Below, piece by piece: positions 53,218-62,160 of a DNA stretch of 64,000 nt; the first letter of the stretch is position 1, and every line of letters begins with the position of its first letter. The notes below the pieces were generated by a model. It made no database searches and had not been told where the DNA came from. It was given only the letters and a program-made list of their open reading frames with translations. The stretch covers positions 62,001 through 126,000 of the forward strand of contig JAEZFK010000063.1 of NCBI GenBank assembly GCA_023437715.1, written 5' to 3'. The position numbers and the translations under genes were made by a program. The DNA is from Bacillota bacterium (GTDB taxonomy: Bacteria > Bacillota > Clostridia > Lachnospirales > Lachnospiraceae).

Positions 53218-53799
53218 ATGATGAGCAGAATTGAACAATTAATCGGCGAAATTGAAGAATATATCGACAGCTGCAAGTATCAGCCCCTCTCCAACAGCAA
53301 GATCGTAGTCAACAGGGACGAGCTGGAGGAGCTTTTGGTGGAGCTGCGCCTGCGCATCCCTGATGAGATCAAGCAGTATCAGAAGATCATCAGCAACCGT
53401 GACGCCATTATGAACGAGACCCGCCAGCAGGCGGATTCCATTCTGGCCCAGGCCACTGCTCAGACCAATGAGCTGATCAACGAGCATGAGATCATGCAGA
53501 AAGCATATGCCCAGGCCAATGAGATCATCGAACAGGCCAACCAGCAGGCCCAGCAGATTGTGGAGCAGGCAGTTGCCGATGCCAACGCAATCAGACAGAG
53601 CTCTGTCCAGTATACTGACGATATGCTAAAAAGCCTTCAGACCATCATCAGCCACTCCATGGAAGGCGCACAGGGCCGTTTTGACGCTTTTATGAACTCC
53701 ATGCAGTCAAGCTATGATATCGTTTCCTCCAACCGCCAGGAGCTGACCGGAGCTGTTATACAGACCCCGGAAGAAGGAGAAATTGGGACAGCAGAATAA
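53218..53799 (+). CDS. Coiled-coil protein after coaD
   Basis: A 193-residue protein with an N-terminal helix pair (MSRIEQLIGEIEEYIDSCKYQPLSNSKIVVNRDELEELL) and a long Gln/Ala/Glu-rich coiled coil from about residue 55 to 130 (QADSILAQATAQTNELINEHE, ANEIIEQANQQAQQIVEQA). It resembles proteins sometimes labelled ATPase subunit H or DivIVA-like, but no catalytic motif is present. A structural role at the division site or membrane is possible. Its 3' end overlaps the convergent ylbJ by 44 bases. ATGs at 53218 and 53221 are both possible. Confidence 0.72.
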   Translation: MMSRIEQLIGEIEEYIDSCKYQPLSNSKIVVNRDELEELLVELRLRIPDEIKQYQKIISNRDAIMNETRQQADSILAQATAQTNELINEHEIMQKAYAQANEIIEQANQQAQQIVEQAVADANAIRQSSVQYTDDMLKSLQTIISHSMEGAQGRFDAFMNSMQSSYDIVSSNRQELTGAVIQTPEEGEIGTAE

Positions 53800-54682
53800 A
53801 GAAGATAACGGTGAGAAAGCTGTGCAGAGCTTTCCACCCGATGTAGTGCCGGATGGATAATCCGGCATTTTTTATGACGCTCTTTGTCTGAAAGACCCCG
53901 GATAATCCGCCGAAAGCGGTGGCAGCCCCGATCCACATTGCCCCTGAAATGCCGGAAAATGCTTCTGAGATGGCCTTGATCCCTGTGGTCATTTCCACAA
54001 GGCCCAAAAGAAGGGCCTTCTGTTCCGGCGCATTTATGGGAAGCTTTGTTATGTATAAGGCCAGAATGGAAAACAGCATGATGTATCCTCCGATCTTTAC
54101 CATGACCTCGCAGGAATCCATCAGGCTGTCGTCAAAGGATTTGGCATTCTTTACAGGGACCGGAAGACAGGGAGAGGGTCCGCGGACCCCGTAAAATTTT
54201 CTGGCTGCCCAGGAAATGGGAAGTACGGGCAGGTAAATGGAGGCCAGAAGCTGCCAGACCGGCACAGCCGCCGGAAGGGCTAAGGCCCCGTAGCCTAAGA
54301 GGAACATGGGGCTTGGGTGGTTGCAGATGGCTAAGAGGTATTTTCCTTCCTTTTCCGTGATCCGCCTCTCATCCAGAAAATCGCTGCAGTTTCTGGCTCC
54401 CATGGGATAGCCGCAGAGAAGGCCGGAGATAAAGGCGTAGCTTCCTGCATTGGAGAGGCAGAAAAAACGCTTAAGGAGCCTTTTCACCGGAAAGATGAGA
54501 AGGGGGATGGCGTTTAGGGTCACAATGACATTGGAGCAGATCATAAAGGGCAGCAGAGTGGGGACCACCACAGAGCCCCAGAGAACCAGTCCGTTTCTGG
54601 CTCCGGCGGAAGCCGTGGAGGGCCAGAAGAGCAGCAGAAGAAGGGTGGCGACGGAAAGCAGGCGGAAAAAGGATTTTTTCAT
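53756..54682 (-). CDS. ylbJ: Sporulation membrane protein YlbJ-like
   Basis: A 308-residue membrane protein with about eight helices. It has the nucleoside-recognition (Gate) domain pattern GLVLWGSVVVPTLLPFMICSNVI and SGLLCGYPMGARNCSDFLDERRIT, plus ICNHPSPMFLLGYGA, matching YlbJ, which is needed for spore formation and heat resistance. ATG 54682 is chosen because AGGTG lies four bases upstream and a signal-anchor helix follows. In Bacillus ylbJ follows ylbH-ylbI on the same strand; here it is inverted and converges on the coiled-coil gene. Confidence 0.85.
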   Translation of the reverse strand: MKKSFFRLLSVATLLLLLFWPSTASAGARNGLVLWGSVVVPTLLPFMICSNVIVTLNAIPLLIFPVKRLLKRFFCLSNAGSYAFISGLLCGYPMGARNCSDFLDERRITEKEGKYLLAICNHPSPMFLLGYGALALPAAVPVWQLLASIYLPVLPISWAARKFYGVRGPSPCLPVPVKNAKSFDDSLMDSCEVMVKIGGYIMLFSILALYITKLPINAPEQKALLLGLVEMTTGIKAISEAFSGISGAMWIGAATAFGGLSGVFQTKSVIKNAGLSIRHYIGWKALHSFLTVIFFILLSQFLLLPGSV

Positions 54683-54724
54683 ATGCACCTGAATAGATTG
54701 TTTTATACAATTATATGAAAAGGC

Positions 54725-55543
54725 ATGGCTGATATGATGGTGATTCTTTTTCTCATTCTGATCCTCTCCGTTTTCCATGTGACCATGATCGACTATCTGT
54801 ATAATAACCCTACCTATTACCAGCTGGATGCTTATACCTGGGAAAGCGACGATTTCAGAAGCTTAGAGCTGGGAAATATGGTGGCTAAGTGGGATTCCAT
54901 AGATTATGATGCGCTGACGTCTCTCATGGTTGAACACCAGTACGATTTGACGAAGGTGGAGGAATCGGACTATCACACTGACCGGCTCCTGAAGGTGAAG
55001 CCGGCGGAATACCGGAAGCTGAAACAGGGCTATGAAATGATTTTAAAGGATTTGAAGTTTTTCCCCATTCCCCAAAATGTAAATCCCGGTTCCGAGGATA
55101 TAACCTATGAAAACGGCTGGATGGACACCCGCACCTACGGCGGGGAACGGGGCCACGAAGGCTGTGACATCATGGGACCCGGCCATCCCAGAGGCTATTA
55201 TCCGGTTCTGTCCATGAGCGACGGGGTGGTGGAAAAGGTAGGCTGGCTGGAACAGGGCGGCTGGCGCATCGGAATACGGGCTCCGGGCGGCGCTTATCTC
55301 TATTACGCCCATCTTTACGGCTACAGCAGGGAGTGGAAGGCAGGGGATAAGATAAAGGCCGGAGAGCTTTTAGGCTTTATGGGGGATACGGGCTACAGCA
55401 AGGTGGAGGGTACTACGGGAAACTTTGACGTTCATCTCCATGTGGGGATATATATCCGGACCGATCACAACGACGAAATGAGCGTAAATCCTTACTGGGT
55501 CTTAAAATATCTGGAGAAATACCGGTTGAAATATTCTTATTAG
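54725..55543 (+). CDS. Membrane-anchored M23 peptidase
   Basis: A 272-residue protein with one N-terminal membrane helix (MVILFLILILSVFHVTMI) and an external LytM/M23 domain. The zinc ligands are His and Asp in GHEGCDIMG and the last His in DVHLHVGIY, so the peptidase looks active. Such enzymes cut peptidoglycan cross-links during growth, division or spore engulfment. The start is uncertain: ATG 54725 or 54734. It is divergent from ylbJ with only 42 bases between them. Confidence 0.85.
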   Translation: MADMMVILFLILILSVFHVTMIDYLYNNPTYYQLDAYTWESDDFRSLELGNMVAKWDSIDYDALTSLMVEHQYDLTKVEESDYHTDRLLKVKPAEYRKLKQGYEMILKDLKFFPIPQNVNPGSEDITYENGWMDTRTYGGERGHEGCDIMGPGHPRGYYPVLSMSDGVVEKVGWLEQGGWRIGIRAPGGAYLYYAHLYGYSREWKAGDKIKAGELLGFMGDTGYSKVEGTTGNFDVHLHVGIYIRTDHNDEMSVNPYWVLKYLEKYRLKYSY

Positions 55544-55586
55544 TATATTAAGATTGCTTACATAGACATGATACAGGAGCGAAAAG

Positions 55587-57050
55587 GTGAAAGAACTTAA
55601 GGTTTCGGAAGAATTTTTAAAGAGAATGAAGGACTTGTTAGGGGAAGAGGAATATCCGGCCTATTTGAAAAGCTTTGAGGAGGAGCCCTGTTACGGGCTG
55701 AGGGTGAATACCCTTAAAATCACTCCGGAAAGATTTCAGAAAATGACGGCCTTAAGGCTTACGGCCATTCCCTGGATTTATAACGGATTTTATTACAGCG
55801 GAGAGGACCGTCCGGCCAAGGACCCTTATTATTACGCCGGACTTTACTATCTCCAGGAGCCAAGCGCCATGACTCCGGCAAGCTTACTGCCGGTTGTTCC
55901 CGGAGACCGGGTCCTGGACTTATGTGCGGCTCCGGGTGGAAAGAGCACGGAGCTGGGCGTCAAGCTTCAGGGAAAAGGGCTTTTGGTTTCCAATGATATC
56001 AGCAATTCCAGGGCAAAGGCCCTGCTTAAGAATCTGGAGCTGTGGGGGATTGAAAATATCTGTGTCACCAGCGAAGAGCCAAAGCGGTTAAAAGAAACCT
56101 ACGGCCGGTTTTTCAATAAGATCCTTGTGGATGCTCCCTGCTCCGGTGAGGGAATGTTCCGCAGGGATGCGGATATGGTAAAAAGCTATGAGGAGCATGG
56201 GCCGGAATATTATGCGGAAATACAAAAGGATATTGTGAGCCAGGCCGCGGACATGCTGGTTCCGGGCGGACTTCTCCTCTATTCCACCTGTACCTTTTCT
56301 CCCTGTGAGGATGAGGATATTATTCGGTGGCTTCTGGAAAACCGTAGGGAAATGGAGCTTTTAGAGCTTCCTCTGTTTGAGGGGGCCAGCGGAGGCATTG
56401 GACTTTCCGGCTGCCTGCGGCTCTTTCCTCATAGAATCAAGGGAGAAGGGCATTTTATGGCGCTGCTCAGGAAGAAAGACGGGGAAAAGGAAAGAACGGC
56501 TCATCAGGAAGAAGCGGCTTTTCCGGAAAGAACGGCTCCTCAGGAAAAAACGGTTTTGCCGGAAAGAACGGCCCCCCAGGAAGAGGTTATTTCACCGAAA
56601 GGAATGGCAGCCGCCAATAAGTCTTCCCATCTCCCCGGCGAGCTTTCCGATTTCCTCTCCATGGTCTTAAAGCCTCTGGAGCTTTCAAGGATTATGGTAA
56701 AGAATGATTTTGTCTACTACCTGCCGGAGCATTTCCCGGAGCGGGCAAAGGGACTGCGCTATCTGCGGACCGGCCTTTTGCTGGGGGAGATGAAGAAAGA
56801 ACGTTTTGAGCCGTCACAGGCTCTTGCCATGGCCTTAAGGCCGGATCAGTTTAAACAGACCATTTCCTGGGAAAAGCAGGATGAACGGGTGATCCGCTAT
56901 TTAAAAGGCGAGACGGTTTTCTTAAGTGAAGAGGAAGGAACAATAAAAGGCTGGTGCCTCGTGTGCGTGGACGGCTTCCCTCTGGGCTTTGCCAAAGGAA
57001 GGGGAGCAGCCTTAAAGAATAAATATTATCCGGGATGGCGGTGGCAGTGA
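55587..57050 (+). CDS. rsmF: RsmF-type rRNA cytosine-C5 methyltransferase
   Basis: A 487-residue SAM-dependent m5C methyltransferase of the NOL1/NOP2/RsmF family. The SAM motif is LDLCAAPGGKSTELG. The catalytic cysteines are Cys184 (DAPCSGEG) and Cys235 (LYSTCTF). A C-terminal RsmF-type PUA-like domain (DFVYYLPEHFPERAKGLRYLR and after) completes it. The two parts are joined by a linker made of three near-identical 12-residue repeats encoded at 56489-56596. It starts at GTG 55587 with AGGAGC seven bases upstream. Confidence 0.9.
   Translation: MKELKVSEEFLKRMKDLLGEEEYPAYLKSFEEEPCYGLRVNTLKITPERFQKMTALRLTAIPWIYNGFYYSGEDRPAKDPYYYAGLYYLQEPSAMTPASLLPVVPGDRVLDLCAAPGGKSTELGVKLQGKGLLVSNDISNSRAKALLKNLELWGIENICVTSEEPKRLKETYGRFFNKILVDAPCSGEGMFRRDADMVKSYEEHGPEYYAEIQKDIVSQAADMLVPGGLLLYSTCTFSPCEDEDIIRWLLENRREMELLELPLFEGASGGIGLSGCLRLFPHRIKGEGHFMALLRKKDGEKERTAHQEEAAFPERTAPQEKTVLPERTAPQEEVISPKGMAAANKSSHLPGELSDFLSMVLKPLELSRIMVKNDFVYYLPEHFPERAKGLRYLRTGLLLGEMKKERFEPSQALAMALRPDQFKQTISWEKQDERVIRYLKGETVFLSEEEGTIKGWCLVCVDGFPLGFAKGRGAALKNKYYPGWRWQ
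56489..56596 (+). repeat. 36-base tandem repeat inside rsmF
   Basis: Three copies of a 36-base unit start at 56489, 56525 and 56561, each opening GGAAAGAACGGC. They encode ERTAHQEE, ERTAPQEK and ERTAPQEE followed by four variable residues and Pro, in a disordered charged linker. The unit keeps the reading frame, so copy number could vary between strains. Confidence 0.85.
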
Positions 57051-57802
57051 TGAAGGAAATCAGGCTTGATAAATATTTGTCAGAGATGGGGAAAGGCTCC
57101 CGGAGCCAGATCAAGGAAATGGCGAGAAAGGGAAGAATCGCCGTAGACGGCATTCCTGAAAAAAAGGCGGACCGGAAAATCAATCCGGCTGAGAATACGG
57201 TATCCTTAGACGGATTTCCCGTATCCTACGCGGAATTTGAATACTACATGCTCAATAAGCCCCAGGGCGTGGTGTCGGCTACGGAGGATTCCCGTTATGA
57301 TACGGTAATAGACCTCATTGAGGACAGAAAGCGGGACGACCTCTTCCCTGTGGGCCGTCTGGACATCGATACGGAAGGGCTTCTTCTCATCACAAATGAC
57401 GGAGATCTGGCCCATCAGCTTCTGTCCCCCAAAAAGCATGTGGACAAGGTTTATTTCGCCCGTATCGAGGGCCTGCTTCCCGGGGATGCGAAGGAACAGA
57501 TGGAAAAGGGCCTTGTGTTAGAGGATGGGACTCCCACCCTTCCGGCCCGTCTGGAGGTGCTTGTCCCTGGAAATGAGGGAAAACTTTCTGAAATCCGCCT
57601 GACCATAAGGGAAGGAAAATTTCATCAGGTGAAACGGATGTTTGAAACCCTTGGGTGCAGTGTGGTATACTTAAAGAGGCTGTCCATGGGAAGTCTTATT
57701 CTGGACGAAGCATTAAAGCCGGGCCAGTACCGGCCGCTTTCAGAGGAAGAGCTTATGGAACTGAAAAGCCATGGAAAGGAAGACAAAAGCAGAACATGTT
57801 AG
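57050..57802 (+). CDS. RsuA-family pseudouridine synthase
   Basis: A 250-residue pseudouridine synthase of the RsuA/RluB/RluE/RluF group. An S4 RNA-binding domain at the N terminus (IRLDKYLSEMGKGSRSQIKEM) is followed by the catalytic domain with Asp105 in VGRLDIDTEGLLLITNDG. GKFHQVKRMFETLG is also diagnostic. ATG 57050 overlaps the previous stop (TGATG), so translation is coupled. The exact rRNA site (16S position 516 or a 23S position) cannot be told. Confidence 0.9.
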   Translation: MKEIRLDKYLSEMGKGSRSQIKEMARKGRIAVDGIPEKKADRKINPAENTVSLDGFPVSYAEFEYYMLNKPQGVVSATEDSRYDTVIDLIEDRKRDDLFPVGRLDIDTEGLLLITNDGDLAHQLLSPKKHVDKVYFARIEGLLPGDAKEQMEKGLVLEDGTPTLPARLEVLVPGNEGKLSEIRLTIREGKFHQVKRMFETLGCSVVYLKRLSMGSLILDEALKPGQYRPLSEEELMELKSHGKEDKSRTC

Positions 57803-58461
57803 AAGAAAAGAAAGCAGTAATTTTTGATCTGGACGGAACACTGGTGGATTCCATGTGGATGTGGAAATCCATTGATGTGGAATTTTTAGGCAGCAGGGGA
57901 TTTTCCTGCCCGGAGGACTTGCAGAAGGACATCGAGGGCATGAGCTTTTCGGAAACGGCCTTTTACTTTAAGGAACGTTTCCATTTAGAAGAAACCCTTG
58001 AGGAAATAAAAGCCATATGGACGGAAATGTCCATTGAAAAATACAGACATCAGGTTCCCTTAAAGCCGGGAGCCGGTGAATTTTTAAAATATATTGCAGG
58101 AAAGGGAATCCGGGCAGGAATTGCCACCAGCAACGGCAGACAAATGGTGGATGCGGTGATTGATTCCTTAAAAATCGGGCAATATTTTCAAGTAGTGGCA
58201 ACCTCCTGCGAGGTGACCGCAGGAAAGCCTGCGCCGGATATTTATTTAAAGGTGGCAAAGGAGCTTTCTGTGACCCCGGACAGCTGTCTGGTATTTGAAG
58301 ACGTTCCTGCCGGGATACTGGCTGGGAAGAGGGCCGGAATGACGGTCTGTGCCATTGACGATGAATTTTCCAGGGAAATGGAAGAGGAAAAGCGGAAGCT
58401 GGCCGACTACTTTATCTACGACTACCACCAGCTTTTAAGCAGAAACGGAGCGAGAGCATGA
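57796..58461 (+). CDS. HAD-family phosphatase or phosphomutase
   Basis: A 221-residue HAD hydrolase with the nucleophile motif FDLDGTLVDSMW (Asp11, Asp13), a helical cap, then IATSNGR (motif II), a Lys-containing segment and VFEDVPAGILAGKRAGM (motif IV). The cap and sequence resemble beta-phosphoglucomutase-like proteins, but a phosphatase role is equally possible. It overlaps the preceding gene by seven bases and the next by four. Confidence 0.82.
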   Translation: MLEEKKAVIFDLDGTLVDSMWMWKSIDVEFLGSRGFSCPEDLQKDIEGMSFSETAFYFKERFHLEETLEEIKAIWTEMSIEKYRHQVPLKPGAGEFLKYIAGKGIRAGIATSNGRQMVDAVIDSLKIGQYFQVVATSCEVTAGKPAPDIYLKVAKELSVTPDSCLVFEDVPAGILAGKRAGMTVCAIDDEFSREMEEEKRKLADYFIYDYHQLLSRNGARA

Positions 58462-60392
58462 TTCAGGATTATCTTCCCATCAGCCGGGCTGATATGAACA
58501 TCAGAGGCTGGAAGCAGTGTGATTTTGTGTATGTCATCGGTGATGCCTATGTGGACCACCCTTCTTTCGGACATGCCATTATCAGCCGGCTTTTGGAGGC
58601 CCACGGATACAAGGTGGGGATCATTTCCCAGCCGGACTGGAAAGACCCAAAGAGCATTCAGGTGCTGGGAGAACCCCGTCTGGGCTTTCTGGTTTCCGCC
58701 GGAAACATGGATTCCATGGTAAACCATTACTCCGTTTCTAAAAAGCACCGGCAGCAGGATTCCTATACCCCCGGCGGTGTCATGGGAAAGCGCCCTGACT
58801 ATGCCACAGTGGTCTACTGCAACTTAATCCGGTCGGTCTATAAGAAAGCTCCCATCATCATTGGGGGAATTGAAGCCAGCTTAAGGCGTCTGGCTCATTA
58901 CGATTACTGGTCGGACCGCTTAAAGCATTCCATCCTCATTGATTCCCAGGCGGATTTGATTTCTTACGGCATGGGGGAAAAGTCCATTGTGGAAATTGCC
59001 GACGCTTTAAACAGCGGAATCGACATTAAGGATATCACCTTTATTGACGGAACCGTTTATAAGACAAACAGTCTGGATTCCGTGTACGATGCCCTGATGC
59101 TTCCGGCCTTTGATGAAATGAAAGAGGATAAGCTGGCCTATGCCAGAAGCTATTATATCCAGTATGGCAACACGGACCCTTTCATTGGAAAACGGCTGGC
59201 GGAGCCCTATAAGGATAACTTATTTGTGGTCCAGAACCCGCCTGCAAAGCCTCTTCCCGTGGAAGAAATGGATGAGGTTTACGCTCTGCCCTATATGAGA
59301 AGCTACCATCCGTCCTATGAGGAGCTGGGCGGCGTGCCGGCTGTCCGGGAGATCAAGTTCAGCTTAATCAGCAACCGTGGCTGTTTCGGCGCCTGCAGCT
59401 TCTGCGCCCTTACCTTTCACCAGGGCCGGATCATTCAGGCCAGAAGCCATGAGTCCCTGGTGGAGGAAGCTAAGCTTTTGACGGAGGAGCCGGATTTTAA
59501 GGGATATATTCACGACGTAGGCGGGCCTACGGCAGATTTCCGCAATCCTGCCTGTGAAAAACAGATGACAAAGGGAGCCTGCCCCAACAAACAGTGCCTG
59601 TTTCCTGAGCCCTGCAGGAATTTAAGGGCGGACCATACGGACTATATTGAGCTGTTAAGAAAGCTGAGAAGCCTTCCAAAGGTGAAAAAGGTGTTCATCC
59701 GTTCCGGCATCCGCTTTGACTACGTGCTGGCGGACAAGGAAAAAAAAATTTTAAAAGAGCTTTGCCAGTACCATGTCAGCGGCCAGCTGAAAGTGGCTCC
59801 GGAGCATGTGTCGGACAAGGTGCTTTCAAAAATGGGAAAACCCCGGAATAAGGTATACCGTCAGTTTGTGAAGGAATACAACGAAATGAACGGACGCCTT
59901 GGGATGAAGCAGTATTTAGTTCCCTACCTCATGTCCTCTCATCCGGGCTCCGGGCTTTCGGAGGCCGTTGAGCTTGCGGAATATTTACGGGATTTAGGAT
60001 ATATGCCGGAGCAGGTTCAGGACTTTTATCCAACCCCTTCCACCATATCCACCTGCATGTACTATACGGGATACGATCCCCGGACCATGGAAAAGGTCTA
60101 TGTTCCCACAAATCCCCATGAAAAGGCCATGCAGAGGGCTCTCATCCAGTACCGGAACCCGAAAAACTACGATCTGGTTTTTGAGGCTTTAAAGCTGGCA
60201 GGACGGACCGATCTTATTGGCTTTGATAAAAAATGCCTGATCCGCCCAAGGACAGGAGCAGGAAGCTCATTTTCGGAGAATAAGAGCGGAAGAAATTACA
60301 GCGGCAAAAGCGGTCCGGCACATAAGGGAGAACGGCGGGAAAGCCAAAAGAAGACCATTCGGAATGTTCACAAAAAATCAGTAAAAAAATAA
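58458..60392 (+). CDS. YgiQ-family radical SAM protein
   Basis: A 644-residue radical SAM protein with a vitamin-B12-binding-like N-terminal region and the CxxxCxxC cluster Cys309, Cys313, Cys316 in NRGCFGACSFCALTFHQGR. VAPEHVSDKVLSKMGKP and FYPTPSTISTCMYYTGYDPRT are characteristic of YgiQ proteins, whose substrate is unknown. The C-terminal tail is basic and low complexity (SGRNYSGKSG). It overlaps the HAD gene by four bases. Confidence 0.9.
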   Translation: MIQDYLPISRADMNIRGWKQCDFVYVIGDAYVDHPSFGHAIISRLLEAHGYKVGIISQPDWKDPKSIQVLGEPRLGFLVSAGNMDSMVNHYSVSKKHRQQDSYTPGGVMGKRPDYATVVYCNLIRSVYKKAPIIIGGIEASLRRLAHYDYWSDRLKHSILIDSQADLISYGMGEKSIVEIADALNSGIDIKDITFIDGTVYKTNSLDSVYDALMLPAFDEMKEDKLAYARSYYIQYGNTDPFIGKRLAEPYKDNLFVVQNPPAKPLPVEEMDEVYALPYMRSYHPSYEELGGVPAVREIKFSLISNRGCFGACSFCALTFHQGRIIQARSHESLVEEAKLLTEEPDFKGYIHDVGGPTADFRNPACEKQMTKGACPNKQCLFPEPCRNLRADHTDYIELLRKLRSLPKVKKVFIRSGIRFDYVLADKEKKILKELCQYHVSGQLKVAPEHVSDKVLSKMGKPRNKVYRQFVKEYNEMNGRLGMKQYLVPYLMSSHPGSGLSEAVELAEYLRDLGYMPEQVQDFYPTPSTISTCMYYTGYDPRTMEKVYVPTNPHEKAMQRALIQYRNPKNYDLVFEALKLAGRTDLIGFDKKCLIRPRTGAGSSFSENKSGRNYSGKSGPAHKGERRESQKKTIRNVHKKSVKK

Positions 60393-60412
60393 AAAGAAAA
60401 GAAGGATTCTAT

Positions 60413-61204
60413 ATGAAGATCGCGATTGTAACAGGCGGGTCTTCCGGCATGGGAAGAGAATTTATCATGCAGATTGCCGACCGTTTCAGCGGGATCGGCG
60501 AGATATGGGCCATTGCCAGGAGAAAATCCGCCATGGAAGAGTTATCTCCCCTTGTACCTGTAAAGCTTCGTACCTTTGCCCTGGATCTGACTGATGAAGA
60601 AAGTCTGGCAGAATTGCAGGAACTTCTGGAAAGGGAAAAGCCGGAGGTAAAATGGCTTGTCAATGCGGCAGGCTATGGAAAGATCGGACACATCGGCTCC
60701 GTAAGCATGGCAGAGGAAGCGGGAATGGTGGAATTAAACTGTAAGGCCCTTTGTGAGGTTACCCATATGGTTCTGCCCTATATGACGAAGAACAGCCGCA
60801 TTGTCCAGTTTTCATCCACAGCCGCCTTTCTTCCACAGCCCAATTTTGCTATTTACGCGGCCACAAAGTCCTTTGTCTTAAGCTACAGCAGGGCTTTGAA
60901 TGAGGAATTAAAGCCCATGGAAATTTATGTGACAGCGGTCTGTCCCGGCCCTGTGAAGACGGAATTTTTTGATATTGCAGAGACTACGGGAGTGATTCCT
61001 TTTTATAAGAGGATCGTAATGGCGGACCCAAGGAAGGTGGTGCGTCTGGCTCTGCGGGACAGCATGATGGGAAAGCCGGTGTCCGTATACGGACCGACCA
61101 TGAAGCTTGTCCGGCTTTTGTGCAAGGTGCTTCCCCACAGCCTGATTCTACAGCTTATGGGAACGGTGTTACAGGAGAGAAAGGGCAGGTCATGCAGTCT
61201 TTAA
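60413..61204 (+). CDS. Short-chain dehydrogenase
   Basis: A 263-residue classical SDR oxidoreductase. The cofactor motif is TGGSSGMG (residues 7-14), and the NAAG-like motif VNAAGYG is near residue 83. The catalytic residues are Ser134 or Ser135, Tyr148 and Lys152 (YAATK). PGPVKTEFF is also conserved. The C terminus has a hydrophobic, possibly membrane-associated segment. NAD(P) dependence is likely; the substrate is unknown. Confidence 0.87.
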   Translation: MKIAIVTGGSSGMGREFIMQIADRFSGIGEIWAIARRKSAMEELSPLVPVKLRTFALDLTDEESLAELQELLEREKPEVKWLVNAAGYGKIGHIGSVSMAEEAGMVELNCKALCEVTHMVLPYMTKNSRIVQFSSTAAFLPQPNFAIYAATKSFVLSYSRALNEELKPMEIYVTAVCPGPVKTEFFDIAETTGVIPFYKRIVMADPRKVVRLALRDSMMGKPVSVYGPTMKLVRLLCKVLPHSLILQLMGTVLQERKGRSCSL

Positions 61205-62154
61205 CCGTATCAAAAAATGAGGCAGGGCAGCGCCTGGATAAGCTTCTTGCCAAGTATTTGAACCTGGCGGGAAAAAGCTTTTTATATAAGATGATGCGGA
61301 AAAAAAACATCACCTTAAACGGGAAAAAATGCGACGGATCGGAAAAGCTGGCGGAGGGGGATGAGGTCCGGCTTTTCCTTTCCGATGAAACCATAGAGAA
61401 ATTTTCCGAGATAAAGATTCCCACCGTAAAGAAAGTGGACTTAGCTATTATTTATGAGGACGAACACATCATTCTGGTAAATAAGCCCTCCGGCATGCTG
61501 TCCCAAAAGGCAAAGGAATCCGACGAATCCCTGGTGGAATATATGATCGACTATCTGCTTTCCACGGGCCAGCTGTCCCAGGAGCAGCTAAGGAGCTTCC
61601 GCCCCTCTGTCTGCAACCGTCTGGACCGGAATACCAGCGGCCTTGTGGTGGGCGGAAAGTCCTTAGCAGGCCTTCAGCTCATGTCCGCTGTTTTTAAGGA
61701 CCGGACAATCCACAAATACTACCAGTGCGTGGTTCACGGACAGGTTACAGAGCGCCAGGTGATTACCGGCTATTTATCAAAGGATGACGCCGGAAACCAG
61801 GTGACCATCTATCAGCAGGATGGACCGGGAAGACTTCCCATTGTGACAGAGTATGAGCCTTTGGAACATTCCGGGGAATACACCCTTTTAAAGGTCACCC
61901 TGATTACCGGCCGGACCCATCAGATCCGTGCCCATTTGTCCTCCATCGGTCATCCCATTGTGGGGGACTATAAGTACGGGGATGAGAAAGTCAACGGAGA
62001 GGCAAAAATGCTTTACCATATAAGCTCCCAGCTTCTTCATTCCTATCAGGTCATATTCCCTCAGCTGCCGGAGCCATTATCCTACTTATCGGGCCGCACC
62101 TTTACGGCTCCTCTTCCTAAGCCTTTTTCAAAAATCTGCAGGGAATGGAGGTAG
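61192..62154 (+). CDS. RluA-family pseudouridine synthase
   Basis: A 320-residue RluA/RluC/RluD-type pseudouridine synthase. An S4 domain (AGQRLDKLLAKYLNLAGKSFLYKMMRKKNI) precedes the catalytic domain. The catalytic Asp145 lies in CNRLDRNTSGLVVGGKS, with Asn in place of the more usual His of HRLD. ITGRTHQIRAHLSSIGHPIVGD is the conserved second motif. ATG 61192 overlaps the SDR gene by 13 bases. The site modified in 23S rRNA is not known from sequence. Confidence 0.92.
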   Translation: MQSLTVSKNEAGQRLDKLLAKYLNLAGKSFLYKMMRKKNITLNGKKCDGSEKLAEGDEVRLFLSDETIEKFSEIKIPTVKKVDLAIIYEDEHIILVNKPSGMLSQKAKESDESLVEYMIDYLLSTGQLSQEQLRSFRPSVCNRLDRNTSGLVVGGKSLAGLQLMSAVFKDRTIHKYYQCVVHGQVTERQVITGYLSKDDAGNQVTIYQQDGPGRLPIVTEYEPLEHSGEYTLLKVTLITGRTHQIRAHLSSIGHPIVGDYKYGDEKVNGEAKMLYHISSQLLHSYQVIFPQLPEPLSYLSGRTFTAPLPKPFSKICREWR

Positions 62155-62160
62155 AGGTCT

